Assembly (NCBI GenBank): GCA_013298625.1
Contig: JAAFIF010000053.1
Location: forward strand, 1 to 63,875
Direction: 5' to 3'
From: Myxococcales bacterium
Lineage (GTDB): Bacteria; Myxococcota_A; Polyangia; Polyangiales; Ga0077539
DNA: 63,875 bases
Both the position numbers and the translations under genes were made by a program. Of this stretch, positions 23,101-30,973 are shown in pieces (within the stretch, counting starts at the first letter, position 1; each line of letters starts with the position of its first letter). The notes under the pieces are model-generated. The model worked only from the letters and a program-made list of their open reading frames with translations. It searched no databases and was not told the origin of the DNA.

Positions 23101-23580
23101 CACGATGATCCTCGAGCTGAACGCGTTGGGCAGACAGCGTTGCCATCGACCGTTGGTGCACAAGCGCGTGCCCGAGTGGCACACGCCGTCACCACCGATG
23201 GCGTTGGAGTCCGTCTCGACGTTGCACGCGTCCGTCGCGCCCTCTTGCGTGCACTCGCAGCCCGTCGCAGGGCTCGCGCAGCGGTAGCACTCGTTGGTGC
23301 TGTTGCGATCGGCGTCGTTGCAGTCTTGTCCGTTGGGACAATTGAGGCCGAACCCGTCGCCGTCGCCGTCCTGACACTGCGGCCCGAGCGGCGCGATGAT
23401 CGGAAACTCTCTCGAAGCGCTGGGCGCGCCGCGCACCGCGGCCTCTTGTGCCGCGTCGGTGCCTGCGTCGTCGCCAGCGTCGTCGAACGGCAGCGTCGTG
23501 GTGCACCCAGCCGCGAGCGCGATCAGTCCGCTCCCAAGTCGAAGCGCGAGGGAAGCGTGTCCTCGTTGAAGCTCTGCCAT
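20140..23580 (-). CDS. Large lipoprotein with Cys-rich region and integrin-beta-like VWA domain
   Basis: The 1146-residue protein has a lipobox (LIALAAGC, Cys26), an Asp/Ala spacer, a thrombospondin-3/MopE-like calcium motif (DGDGDGFGLNC, CNDADRNSTNEC), and a long Cys-rich region to about residue 330. A VWA domain begins near residue 645 with FLFDTTGSMGGELSNLQ, a MIDAS site whose first Asp is residue 652. FGVGRHDDFP and VIIIDSSENN follow, as in integrin beta chains and their bacterial relatives. A beta-rich C-terminal region completes it. It probably acts as a metal-dependent surface adhesin. ATG 23580, with GAAAGG upstream, is chosen; the open frame upstream is a shadow of the next gene. Confidence 0.84.
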   Translation of the reverse strand: MAELQRGHASLALRLGSGLIALAAGCTTTLPFDDAGDDAGTDAAQEAAVRGAPSASREFPIIAPLGPQCQDGDGDGFGLNCPNGQDCNDADRNSTNECYRCASPATGCECTQEGATDACNVETDSNAIGGDGVCHSGTRLCTNGRWQRCLPNAFSSRIIVGPTGCGSACNPECRQTLICPTISGDLTGRGTGVVIAGVPLPGFCPPGSGGIQLPGGGMPPPSGCASLCGGACCAPGQTCYTYEEVDTTPPATCAAVGAAAPPPIRWSGCGETCAAGQTHCGNAPDDSCCNAGQICVDARCEDSPNACTTNANCGAGFFCHTRSGRCLRASTSRCNCEADGQLQGCVSAVQTTGGRVVNGVFRTRLGQDARQLRFARYLGGIETNPTGCPIGRSNYAAAGPYDCTYCTPTICDAWRCFGGPRDTATIGVFADNLDWLFTQHVRLNPWGGGVSDGQPTPGNSLVDWGYDPREGRKYDLGAPGNRVVLFPVTDHTSDSCLEPFEYTVWLSDNPNATEIAPTTAPDPNKWNLAKLTEVFTQGWTRNPNSMGLPTDTSNLETTAFGDAVADAMTTVWSLPCGFSFRYASIVAGNLGNPNNACLFHSFDDELDAVAGLTINGDPLAIYHELPFGSSAGPDGLNFSTRLRTADVYFLFDTTGSMGGELSNLQASMTGGTFVAGCPGGIVGAIKCIIPDAWFGVGRHDDFPVSPYGWGPSGDVVFENRSDMAADPAVAQAAINGIGLHNGNDWPESQTPALWAAVTGRGLSGYFPTRTGCTPGRWGYPCFRPGTIPIVMLFTDAPFHNGSGGTNAYANNALFAGGSNAGVLGTQRGPTFAETVAEYNARGAKVIIIDSSENNATARADFNAFAAGTGSLVSGGANAVYPVSGSGTGLGSAVVNAVSDLANYSRMDVTAMALDNPATAGVDERCFVRAIAGAAVGTVRLSNPAIGESAAYSAGRCVDPPTAIGGVPVTARQCLPGTQVNFRAEFTNNCVMATSSRQTFTFEIVVLGNGSYELGRVPVTIVVPESAFPPSGSFTYDVDALTVCGAGRQAAWRQVQFVADTPAGTSVDIDAFTANTVAGLATAPRVALGTAPPAVSPLDVESALVLAMQPTRAPYLRVRFTLNSNASRSATPVLRGYRVLFDCIDGT

Positions 23581-23735
23581 CGGTTGGGCCTTTCGTCTGC
23601 GTGACACAAGCACGGAGTGTACCTCAGCAGCGCACGCGAGAAACTTCGCGACCAACTCGATGTTCGCTCTGCAATCGATGGTGCCGGGTAGAAACCTTTG
23701 CGGAGTGGGCGCGTGTGCGCCCATGGGCGAAGAGG

Positions 23736-25151
23736 TCAGCGGCAGGACGCCACGCCGATGCGCGTGACCGCGCCGGACGCGTTGTTGTCGCTCCAGCCCA
23801 CGCCGTAGCGACCGTTGCGCGCTTCGATGCCGACGCGCCCGCCGCTCGACGCCGCGCCGAGCTGCGAGCGGTCGCGGAGCGTTCCGTCGCTGTTCAAGCG
23901 CAGCAGGCTGACGGTCGAGGGGGTCGCTCCGAGGTCGCGGTACGCGATCGCGAGGTTGGTTCCGTCCAGCGTGATGCCGGGGTCCGTCGCGCCGGCGGGC
24001 GTGGCGAGCTCTGCGGCAGGCGCGGTTCCTGCGCCGGTTCCGAGGCCGATGCGGCGCAGGCGAACGGTCCCGCCCATCGCGGGCTGCGCCCAGGTCACCC
24101 ATGCGTCGCCGTCGTCTTCGATCACCGCGTCGATGTTGGCGCCGAGGCTCGGCGCCGTGGCCACGTCGATGGGCGCGCTCGGGCTCGCGCCGCCCATGTC
24201 GAACGTGCGAACGCGCACCGCGTTGTTGGCGTTGTCTCGATACGCGACCGCGTACACGCCTGCGATCTGCGAAGAGATCGCGCGAAACGAGCCCACGTCC
24301 TCGCTCGCGTCCGTGACCATCGCCGCCGCGCCAATCGTGCTTCCGTTGATGGTCGCGACACGTACGCGCCCTCGGCCACCCTCGACCGTGCGCCACACGA
24401 GCATGAGCCCGACGCGCAGCAAGATCACCTGCGGCTCCTGGTGCACGCCCGTCGTCGTGATCGCCTGTCGCGACCCGCCGACCTCGACGAAGTTGTCCTG
24501 CACGCGCTTGATGAACACGGTCTCGTTGGCGCCATCCACCTGCGACCAGGGCGTGAGCAGGTACATTCCGTCGCGGATAAACGCGCCTCCGCGCACGGTC
24601 GCCCCTGCGGGAGCCGCGCTGACGTTGCCGACGAGCGTGGGCGCGCTCTCGCGGCTGACGCGCTGAACCCACACGTTGTTCGCTCCGTCGCGCTGGATGC
24701 TCGCGCCTGCGGCGAATCCCGTCATGTCCGAGGTCACGAACACGTTGCGATCCCCGCTGCCCGCCGCGCCGAACGCGACCGTGGGCGCGACCCACGAGCA
24801 CGGCTGCGGAGGCAACGAGACGTCGGGCTCGGTCACGTCGAGCCCCATCATCGCGGCGGTGTCCACCTGCACGTCGAAGAACGAGACGCCCGTGTCGATC
24901 GCGCCGTCCGTCGCCGTCGCGTCCATGCCGATCGACCCGTCCATGCGCGGCGTCGGCACGTCGGGGATCACCAACATCGCGTCGCCGCTGTCGTCGAACA
25001 CCAGCACGCGATCGGGCTCGGACACTTGTCGATCGACCCGCGCCGGAGCGTCTTCGACCGCCGCGTCGGGCCCCGTGGGACCTGGGCAGCCCGCGAGGGC
25101 GATCGCGCAAAGAGGAAGAGAGACCGCGAACAGAGTCGAAGGGCGCTTCAC
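23736..25151 (-). CDS. Surface lipoprotein, propeller-like
   Basis: The 471-residue protein has a lipobox (IALAGC, Cys22), a 100-residue Asp/Val/Ala-rich acidic spacer, and a body of repeated beta motifs such as EPQVILLRVGLMLVWRT, GVYAVAYRDN, DDGDAWVTWAQ and TNLAIAYRD. Each is about 45-50 residues apart, suggesting a six- or seven-bladed propeller. No enzyme residues stand out. The start is GTG 25151. It lies 155 bp upstream of the VWA lipoprotein and 92 bp downstream of the FG-GAP paralogue, all on the minus strand, and may share a long operon with them. Confidence 0.76.
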   Translation of the reverse strand: MKRPSTLFAVSLPLCAIALAGCPGPTGPDAAVEDAPARVDRQVSEPDRVLVFDDSGDAMLVIPDVPTPRMDGSIGMDATATDGAIDTGVSFFDVQVDTAAMMGLDVTEPDVSLPPQPCSWVAPTVAFGAAGSGDRNVFVTSDMTGFAAGASIQRDGANNVWVQRVSRESAPTLVGNVSAAPAGATVRGGAFIRDGMYLLTPWSQVDGANETVFIKRVQDNFVEVGGSRQAITTTGVHQEPQVILLRVGLMLVWRTVEGGRGRVRVATINGSTIGAAAMVTDASEDVGSFRAISSQIAGVYAVAYRDNANNAVRVRTFDMGGASPSAPIDVATAPSLGANIDAVIEDDGDAWVTWAQPAMGGTVRLRRIGLGTGAGTAPAAELATPAGATDPGITLDGTNLAIAYRDLGATPSTVSLLRLNSDGTLRDRSQLGAASSGGRVGIEARNGRYGVGWSDNNASGAVTRIGVASCR

Positions 25152-25237
25152 GAGACAACGGTAGCGAATCGCTGAACCGCGGTCGACACATCACGCATTC
25201 GAGGCGCGGGCGCTGCTGTGCGATCGTCGCTCGCGCG

Positions 25238-25786
25238 GGGGATTCAGCCGATGATGGTGCAGTCGACGGCGAGCGGCGCGGAGGTGTTGTTGTCGCTGTT
25301 GCACTCGCGCAGCGAACGAGCGCCCATTCCGTCATCGTTGACGACGGCGATGACTTCGAACAGGCCGGGCGCTGGCGGCATGACGCGGAGCTCGACGCGC
25401 GCGGTGCCTCCTGGGGCGAGGGTGCGCGAGAGCATCACGGTGCCGAGCAGCGTGCGCATGCCCATGGCATCACGGCGAAAGAACGAGACGGGCGTGCCCG
25501 CGGGCGCTGAGAGCGCGCCGCGGTTGGCGACGTCGGCGCGCAGGACGTATTCGGTCGGGCACGAGGCGACGTTGGCCGCGAGCGAGACCACGACGAGGTC
25601 CGCTGCGCGGCGCGGGACGAGCCCGAGCTGCGCGTTGACGCGAAAGCTGTTGAGCGAGCCGGACCACGAGGCGCGCGGTCGGCGCGGGATCGCTCCGTGC
25701 TGATTCTCAGCCATTTCGCAGACCGAATCGACGCCGTCGCACACGTTGGTGACCGAGTACGAGAACTGGTTCCAGATGCCGCGCGT
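25238..25786. repeat. 549-bp block identical to 27784-28332 (copy A)
   Basis: Reading the two paralogous genes side by side at an offset of 2546 bp, I find no mismatch from just beyond the stop codon to the first difference at 25787 (G here, A in copy B). The two genes differ visibly elsewhere, so this block is sharply more conserved. Confidence 0.8.
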
Positions 25787-27598
25787 GCTCTGCCAGTTGT
25801 CGTTGGCGTCGCGAAACACCCGCACGCCATCGGTGCGCGGAGTCGTTGCTGGGCACGGGATCAACCCCGATCGCGCGTAGTACGAATCGCTCACGGTGAT
25901 GAACTCCGCGCGACCGTCGGCGTTGAGGTCGGCCACCGTGGGGTAGTTGGCCGCGGTGCCCGAGATGTTCGGGATGTCCATCAGCACCGCGCCATCTCGG
26001 CCTGCAAAAACCCTAGCGCGGCACGTGTCCTGGTAGATCACTTCGTACTGCCCGTCGCCGTCGAAGTCGAACATCGCCGACCCCGTGCTGCTCGACGACG
26101 TGTCGTCCGCCGGCTGCGTCCACGCTCGCTCGAACGCGAACATGTTGCCCGGGCGCGGCTGCACGCGAAGGGCGGCGTACACGCTGGCGCCCGCGATGCC
26201 GATCTCCGGTGTCCCGTCGCCGTCGAGGTCTGCGATCGTCGGCGCGCCGCCGTTGCCGTTGAGCCCCACCGACGCAAACGTGGTGACTGCAGACGCCGGC
26301 GAGCCGTCGGCGTTGAAGAGCGCGAGGCGGCCTTCGTTCACCACCAGGATTTCGGGCCGAGAATCACCGTTGAAATCCGCGACGCCGCCCCATCCTGCGG
26401 GCAGTCCTGCGCCCTGCCAGAGCTGCCTGCCATCGGCTGCGTACGCGCGAGCGCCGCAGATCACTTCGAGCTGACCGTCCGGAGGATTGCTGATATCCGC
26501 GGCGAACGTGTGCGCGCCGAGCGGACCCCAGCACGGCGTCGCGCCCTGCCAACGAAGCACGCCGGTGGATTCGAAGACAGCGTTGCCGACGATGATCTCC
26601 GCGCGTCCGTCGCCCTCGAGGTCGGCGATCGCGATGCTTCCGATGTAGCCCGCGGTGTCGACGGGCGTTCCATCCATTCGACGGCCCATCCACAAGCGAT
26701 TGCCGCGCTCGTCGAACGCGACGATCCCGCCGCCGCCGTCGGGGCCGAGCCTCATCATTGCGACGATCGTGAGCGCGTTGCGTCCGTCCGTGGCGTCCAG
26801 GTCGGCGACGGCAATGTTGCCATACGAGTTGATGTCCCGAGAGATGTCCGTCTGCGGCTCGCTGCACCACAGCTCTCGCGCACCGCCGCGGCAGTCCCCT
26901 GCGCCCGAGAGCGCGCACAGGATCGCCACCGGCGGAATGGTGCCTCCAAACGACGCGGGCGGGTCTTTGTACGCGACCACGAGCACGTCGCTCGCGCCAT
27001 CGTGATCGACGTCCGCGACGATGGGCGTCGCGAGCACGCCCTTGAACTCGGGATGCGCGGAGCTGCCGCGCCACGACCATGCTTCGACGGGGCGAAACGA
27101 GCGCGCCGCGGGGACTGTGCACATCCCTGTGGCGGTGTTGGGCAAGCAGCGCATGAGGGCGGCGTCGCAGTATTGGCCGCTCGGACAGGAGCCCGATCCT
27201 GTGCCGCAGCCAGGCGTGGGCGTGCAGGCAGCGCCAGGGGCCGCGCAGGTTCCAGCGGCGCAGACTTCGCCCATCGCGCAGCAGCGGGCCGGAGCGCCGC
27301 AGCGAGAGGTTCCACCGCAGTCGAGCTGGCACGTCCCGTCGACGCACGCGAGGCCCGATGGACACGGCCGCGTGGCAGAGCAACGCAAGCCCACGCCCGC
27401 AGGCCCGCCGTCGTCGCTCGCGTCCGGCATCGTCGCTGCGTCCGTGCTCACGCTTGCATCGTCGCGTGCGTCCATCGGCGCTGTGATGTCCGACGGAGCG
27501 ACTCGGTCTTCTCCGCCGTCGGTCGGCACGGGAGGCGACGAACAGCCAGCGGCCACGACCAACGTGCACGCGAACAACGGAGCGATCTCGATCTTCAT
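25244..27598 (-). CDS. FG-GAP (integrin-alpha-like) repeat lipoprotein, copy A
   Basis: The 784-residue protein has a lipobox (LVVAAGC, Cys19), an acidic linker, a Cys-rich segment (RPCPSGLACVDGTCQLDCGG and similar) and then FG-GAP/VCBS repeats. Visible cores are VADVDHDGASDVLVV, VADLDATDGRNALTI, IADLEGDGRAEIIVG, VADFNGDSRPEILVV, IADLDGDGTPEIGIA, FDFDGDGQYEVIY and VADLNADGRAEFITV. This makes about seven calcium-binding blades, as in integrin alpha chains. A CARDB-like domain (from about residue 680) ends the protein. It is a tandem paralogue of the next gene, with a 549-bp identical 3' block. Function is probably adhesion or surface recognition. Confidence 0.86.
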   Translation of the reverse strand: MKIEIAPLFACTLVVAAGCSSPPVPTDGGEDRVAPSDITAPMDARDDASVSTDAATMPDASDDGGPAGVGLRCSATRPCPSGLACVDGTCQLDCGGTSRCGAPARCCAMGEVCAAGTCAAPGAACTPTPGCGTGSGSCPSGQYCDAALMRCLPNTATGMCTVPAARSFRPVEAWSWRGSSAHPEFKGVLATPIVADVDHDGASDVLVVAYKDPPASFGGTIPPVAILCALSGAGDCRGGARELWCSEPQTDISRDINSYGNIAVADLDATDGRNALTIVAMMRLGPDGGGGIVAFDERGNRLWMGRRMDGTPVDTAGYIGSIAIADLEGDGRAEIIVGNAVFESTGVLRWQGATPCWGPLGAHTFAADISNPPDGQLEVICGARAYAADGRQLWQGAGLPAGWGGVADFNGDSRPEILVVNEGRLALFNADGSPASAVTTFASVGLNGNGGAPTIADLDGDGTPEIGIAGASVYAALRVQPRPGNMFAFERAWTQPADDTSSSSTGSAMFDFDGDGQYEVIYQDTCRARVFAGRDGAVLMDIPNISGTAANYPTVADLNADGRAEFITVSDSYYARSGLIPCPATTPRTDGVRVFRDANDNWQSTRGIWNQFSYSVTNVCDGVDSVCEMAENQHGAIPRRPRASWSGSLNSFRVNAQLGLVPRRAADLVVVSLAANVASCPTEYVLRADVANRGALSAPAGTPVSFFRRDAMGMRTLLGTVMLSRTLAPGGTARVELRVMPPAPGLFEVIAVVNDDGMGARSLRECNSDNNTSAPLAVDCTIIG

Positions 27599-27783
27599 AG
27601 AGACCTCGCAGTTTACAGCGAATCAATGAACCGCTGACGCCCGCGACGCCTCGGTCGACGCATTCAACGTGGACTCACTGTCGAGGAGTTGTTCCGCGAG
27701 AGCGCGCTGAGAATTTTCAGCGCAATGGGCGTGTCGAGTTGGTTGCCCCCACTGTCTCAGGGGACAAGCACATCGCTCGCGCT

Positions 27784-28332
27784 GGGGATTCAGCCGATGA
27801 TGGTGCAGTCGACGGCGAGCGGCGCGGAGGTGTTGTTGTCGCTGTTGCACTCGCGCAGCGAACGAGCGCCCATTCCGTCATCGTTGACGACGGCGATGAC
27901 TTCGAACAGGCCGGGCGCTGGCGGCATGACGCGGAGCTCGACGCGCGCGGTGCCTCCTGGGGCGAGGGTGCGCGAGAGCATCACGGTGCCGAGCAGCGTG
28001 CGCATGCCCATGGCATCACGGCGAAAGAACGAGACGGGCGTGCCCGCGGGCGCTGAGAGCGCGCCGCGGTTGGCGACGTCGGCGCGCAGGACGTATTCGG
28101 TCGGGCACGAGGCGACGTTGGCCGCGAGCGAGACCACGACGAGGTCCGCTGCGCGGCGCGGGACGAGCCCGAGCTGCGCGTTGACGCGAAAGCTGTTGAG
28201 CGAGCCGGACCACGAGGCGCGCGGTCGGCGCGGGATCGCTCCGTGCTGATTCTCAGCCATTTCGCAGACCGAATCGACGCCGTCGCACACGTTGGTGACC
28301 GAGTACGAGAACTGGTTCCAGATGCCGCGCGT
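27784..28332. repeat. 549-bp block identical to 25238-25786 (copy B)
   Basis: This is the second copy of the identical direct repeat, covering the CARDB-like 3' end of the copy B gene. Confidence 0.8.
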
Positions 28333-30165
28333 ACTCTGCCAGTTGTCGTTGGCGTCGCGAAACACCCGCACGCCATCGGTGCGCGGCGTCGTCATCGGGC
28401 ACGGAACGATCCCCGACCGCGCATAGTACGAATCGCTCACAGTGATGAACTCCGCGCGGCCGTCGGCGTTGAGGTCGGCCACCGTGGGGTAGTTGGCCGC
28501 GGTGCCCGAGATGTTCGGGATGTCCATCAGCACCGCGCCATCTCGGCCTGCAAAAACCCTGGCGCGGCACGTGTCCTGGTAGATCACTTCGTACTGCCCG
28601 TCGCCGTCGAAGTCGAACATCGCCGACCCCGTGCTGCTCGACGACGTGTCGTCCGCTGGCTGCGTCCATGCCTGCTCGAACGCGAACATCCCTCCCGCGC
28701 GCGGAAGCACTCGAAGCGCCCCGTACACGCTGGCGCCCGCGATGCCGATCTCGGGCGTCCCGTCGCCGTCGAGGTCGGCGATCGTCGGCGCGCCGCCGCG
28801 ACCGTTGAGCCCCACCGACGCAAACGCAGTGACCGCCGAGGCGGGCGTCCCGTCCGCGCGATAGAGCGCGATCTGACCGTCGTTGACCACGACCACTTCG
28901 GGCCGAGAATCACCGTCGAAATCCGCGACCCCGCCCCAGCCTGCGGGCAAGCCCGCGCCGCGCCACACCATGTTGCCCGTGGCCGAGTAGACCGTTCCGC
29001 CGCAGATGACCTCGAGCGTTCCGTCAGGCGGATTGCTGAGATCCGCCGCAAACGAGTGCGCGCCGAGCACGCCCCAGCACGGGGTCGTTCCCTGCCAGCG
29101 CAGCACGCCGGTGGACTCGAAGACCGTGTTGCCTACGATGATCTCGGCCCGCCCGTCGCCTTCGAGGTCGGCGATCGCGACGCTGCCAAACGAGCCCACG
29201 TTGAGCGCCAGCCCCGAGTCCGTGTTCACGGGAGTCCCGTCCATGCGACGGCCCATCCACAAGCGATTGCCGCGCTCGTCGAACGCGACGATCCCGCCAG
29301 ATCCCTGCGGGCCGAGGCGCATCTGCGCGATGATCGTGAGCTGATTGCGGCCGTCGGTCGCGTCGAGGTCGGCGACGGCGATGTTGCCCCACGCGTTGAT
29401 GTCTCGCGTCGGGTCCATCTGCGGCTCGGTGCACCACAGCTCGCGCGCGCCGCCCATACAGTCCCCCGCGCCCGAGAGCGCGCACACGATCGACTGCGCG
29501 GCGATGTTGCCGCCAAACGACGCGGGCGGGTCTTTGTACGCGACCACGAGCACGTCGCTCGCGCCGTCGTGATCGACGTCCGCGACGATCGGCGTCGCGA
29601 GCACGCCGCGGAACTCGGGCCGCGCGGAGCTTCCGGTCCAGGCCCACGCTTGCACCGGCCGAAACGAGCGCGCCGCGGGGACGGTGCACATTCCTGTGGC
29701 GGTGTTGGGGAGGCAGCGCATGAGCGCGGCGTCGCAGTATTGCCCGCTCGGGCACGAGCCCGATCCCGTGCCGCAGCCAGGCGTGGGCGTGCACGCCGCG
29801 CCAGGGGCCGCGCAAGTCCCTGCAGCGCAGACTTCGCCCATCGCGCAGCAGCGGGCCGGAGCGCCGCAGCGAGAGGTTCCGCCGCAGTCGAGCTGGCACG
29901 TCCCGTCGACGCACGCGAGGCCCGATGGACACGGCCGCGTGGCAGAGCAGCGCAACCCCACGCCCGCAGGCCCGCCGTCGTCGCTCGCGTCCGGCATCGT
30001 CGCTGCGTCCGTGCTCGTGCTGACGTCCTCGCGCGCGTCCATCGGCGCCGTGATGTCCGAGGGAGCGACTCGGTCTTCTCCGCCGTCGTTCGGCACGGGA
30101 GGCGACGAACAGCCAGCGGCCACGACCAACGTGCACGCGAACAACGGAGCGATGCCGAGCTTCAT
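27790..30165 (-). CDS. FG-GAP (integrin-alpha-like) repeat lipoprotein, copy B
   Basis: The 791-residue protein is the paralogue of the downstream copy A, with the same lipobox (LVVAAGC), the same Cys-rich segment, seven FG-GAP cores and an identical CARDB-like end. It differs in several blades: for example a 7-residue insertion near NTDSGLALNVGSFGS, and RVLPRAGGMFAFEQ in place of RVQPRPGNMFAFER. ATG 30165 matches the start of copy A; the longer open frame upstream is unsupported. The two copies lie 191 bp apart and in the same orientation, as expected from a tandem duplication. Specialised ligands or redundancy are both possible. Confidence 0.86.
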   Translation of the reverse strand: MKLGIAPLFACTLVVAAGCSSPPVPNDGGEDRVAPSDITAPMDAREDVSTSTDAATMPDASDDGGPAGVGLRCSATRPCPSGLACVDGTCQLDCGGTSRCGAPARCCAMGEVCAAGTCAAPGAACTPTPGCGTGSGSCPSGQYCDAALMRCLPNTATGMCTVPAARSFRPVQAWAWTGSSARPEFRGVLATPIVADVDHDGASDVLVVAYKDPPASFGGNIAAQSIVCALSGAGDCMGGARELWCTEPQMDPTRDINAWGNIAVADLDATDGRNQLTIIAQMRLGPQGSGGIVAFDERGNRLWMGRRMDGTPVNTDSGLALNVGSFGSVAIADLEGDGRAEIIVGNTVFESTGVLRWQGTTPCWGVLGAHSFAADLSNPPDGTLEVICGGTVYSATGNMVWRGAGLPAGWGGVADFDGDSRPEVVVVNDGQIALYRADGTPASAVTAFASVGLNGRGGAPTIADLDGDGTPEIGIAGASVYGALRVLPRAGGMFAFEQAWTQPADDTSSSSTGSAMFDFDGDGQYEVIYQDTCRARVFAGRDGAVLMDIPNISGTAANYPTVADLNADGRAEFITVSDSYYARSGIVPCPMTTPRTDGVRVFRDANDNWQSTRGIWNQFSYSVTNVCDGVDSVCEMAENQHGAIPRRPRASWSGSLNSFRVNAQLGLVPRRAADLVVVSLAANVASCPTEYVLRADVANRGALSAPAGTPVSFFRRDAMGMRTLLGTVMLSRTLAPGGTARVELRVMPPAPGLFEVIAVVNDDGMGARSLRECNSDNNTSAPLAVDCTIIG

Positions 30166-30286
30166 GGGCGGTGACTGTACACCGGCCTCGCGAGCGCGAC
30201 TGCGCTGTGCGAAGACTGCACCGCTCGACACGAGCCACGCGCCGTCGGCCGATGGGCCTGCGTGATTCTCGCGCTCGAGCGTCGCA

Positions 30287-30733
30287 TCACGGGCGACAGG
30301 CGCTCGAGACGTCGAGCCACCACTCGTTGCCGAGGTGGCGGAGCGTCCCCTCGACGGTGAGCGTCTGCCCTTCGGTGAACGGACAGCGCTTCGTCGACGA
30401 GCTGTTGGTGGTCGCGCACTCGATCGGTCCGCCGCGAAGATGCACGGTGGCCCCCGATCCTCGCGCGATGCCGTGCGATCGACACATCGCGATGCACTCG
30501 TTTGCGGTGGTTCGGTACGCGCAAGCCGCGGGCGCCCGCGAGACGCGCGACGTCCAGCGCACCGTCGCGCCGTCGCTCAAGAGCGCGGTGGTCAGCGCTG
30601 GCGCTGGCTGCGCGCGGCACCCGGCGATGCGCGCGGCGACCGACTGCGCTCCCACGCGCTGCGGCGCGGCAGACAGGGCCACGGTCGCAGCCAGGAGCAC
30701 GACGAGCGATCGAAGCGTTCGACGGAGGTTCAT
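30287..30733 (-). CDS. Small secreted protein with possible disulfides
   Basis: The 148-residue protein has a signal peptide (about residues 1-29, ending RVGAQ) and a mature part with six Cys, for example AGCRAQ, ACAYRTT, CIAMCRSHG, IECATT and RCPFTEG. TLTVEGTLRHLGNEWWLDVSSACRP suggests a small OB-like or beta-barrel fold. I do not recognise a family. It lies upstream of the FG-GAP paralogues on the same strand, with a 121-bp gap. Confidence 0.62.
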   Translation of the reverse strand: MNLRRTLRSLVVLLAATVALSAAPQRVGAQSVAARIAGCRAQPAPALTTALLSDGATVRWTSRVSRAPAACAYRTTANECIAMCRSHGIARGSGATVHLRGGPIECATTNSSSTKRCPFTEGQTLTVEGTLRHLGNEWWLDVSSACRP

Positions 30734-30973
30734 GTTGTGTCTCTCGAATCCCTTGTACGTCGCAGACCCGGGTGAGCTTTCAGCGAAGATGCGCAGCGAT
30801 CGCGGTCCGCCGGACGGGCAGGCGCTCTGCGAACAGCGCTGTCATGCGCGCACGCTCGATCGCGTTGATCTTCGCGCTGCATCTCCGCGTGCGCGCGCGA
30901 GCCGCCTCGGCGACGTGGAGTCCGACGGTCTCGGGTGCTGCGTGCGCCACCATCGACGTCCGGCGACCCTGCT

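Noticed and set aside
23581..25335. N-terminal 585-codon extension of the VWA lipoprotein frame
   Set aside because: It is a shadow of the 23736-25151 lipoprotein gene; the lipobox follows ATG 23580.
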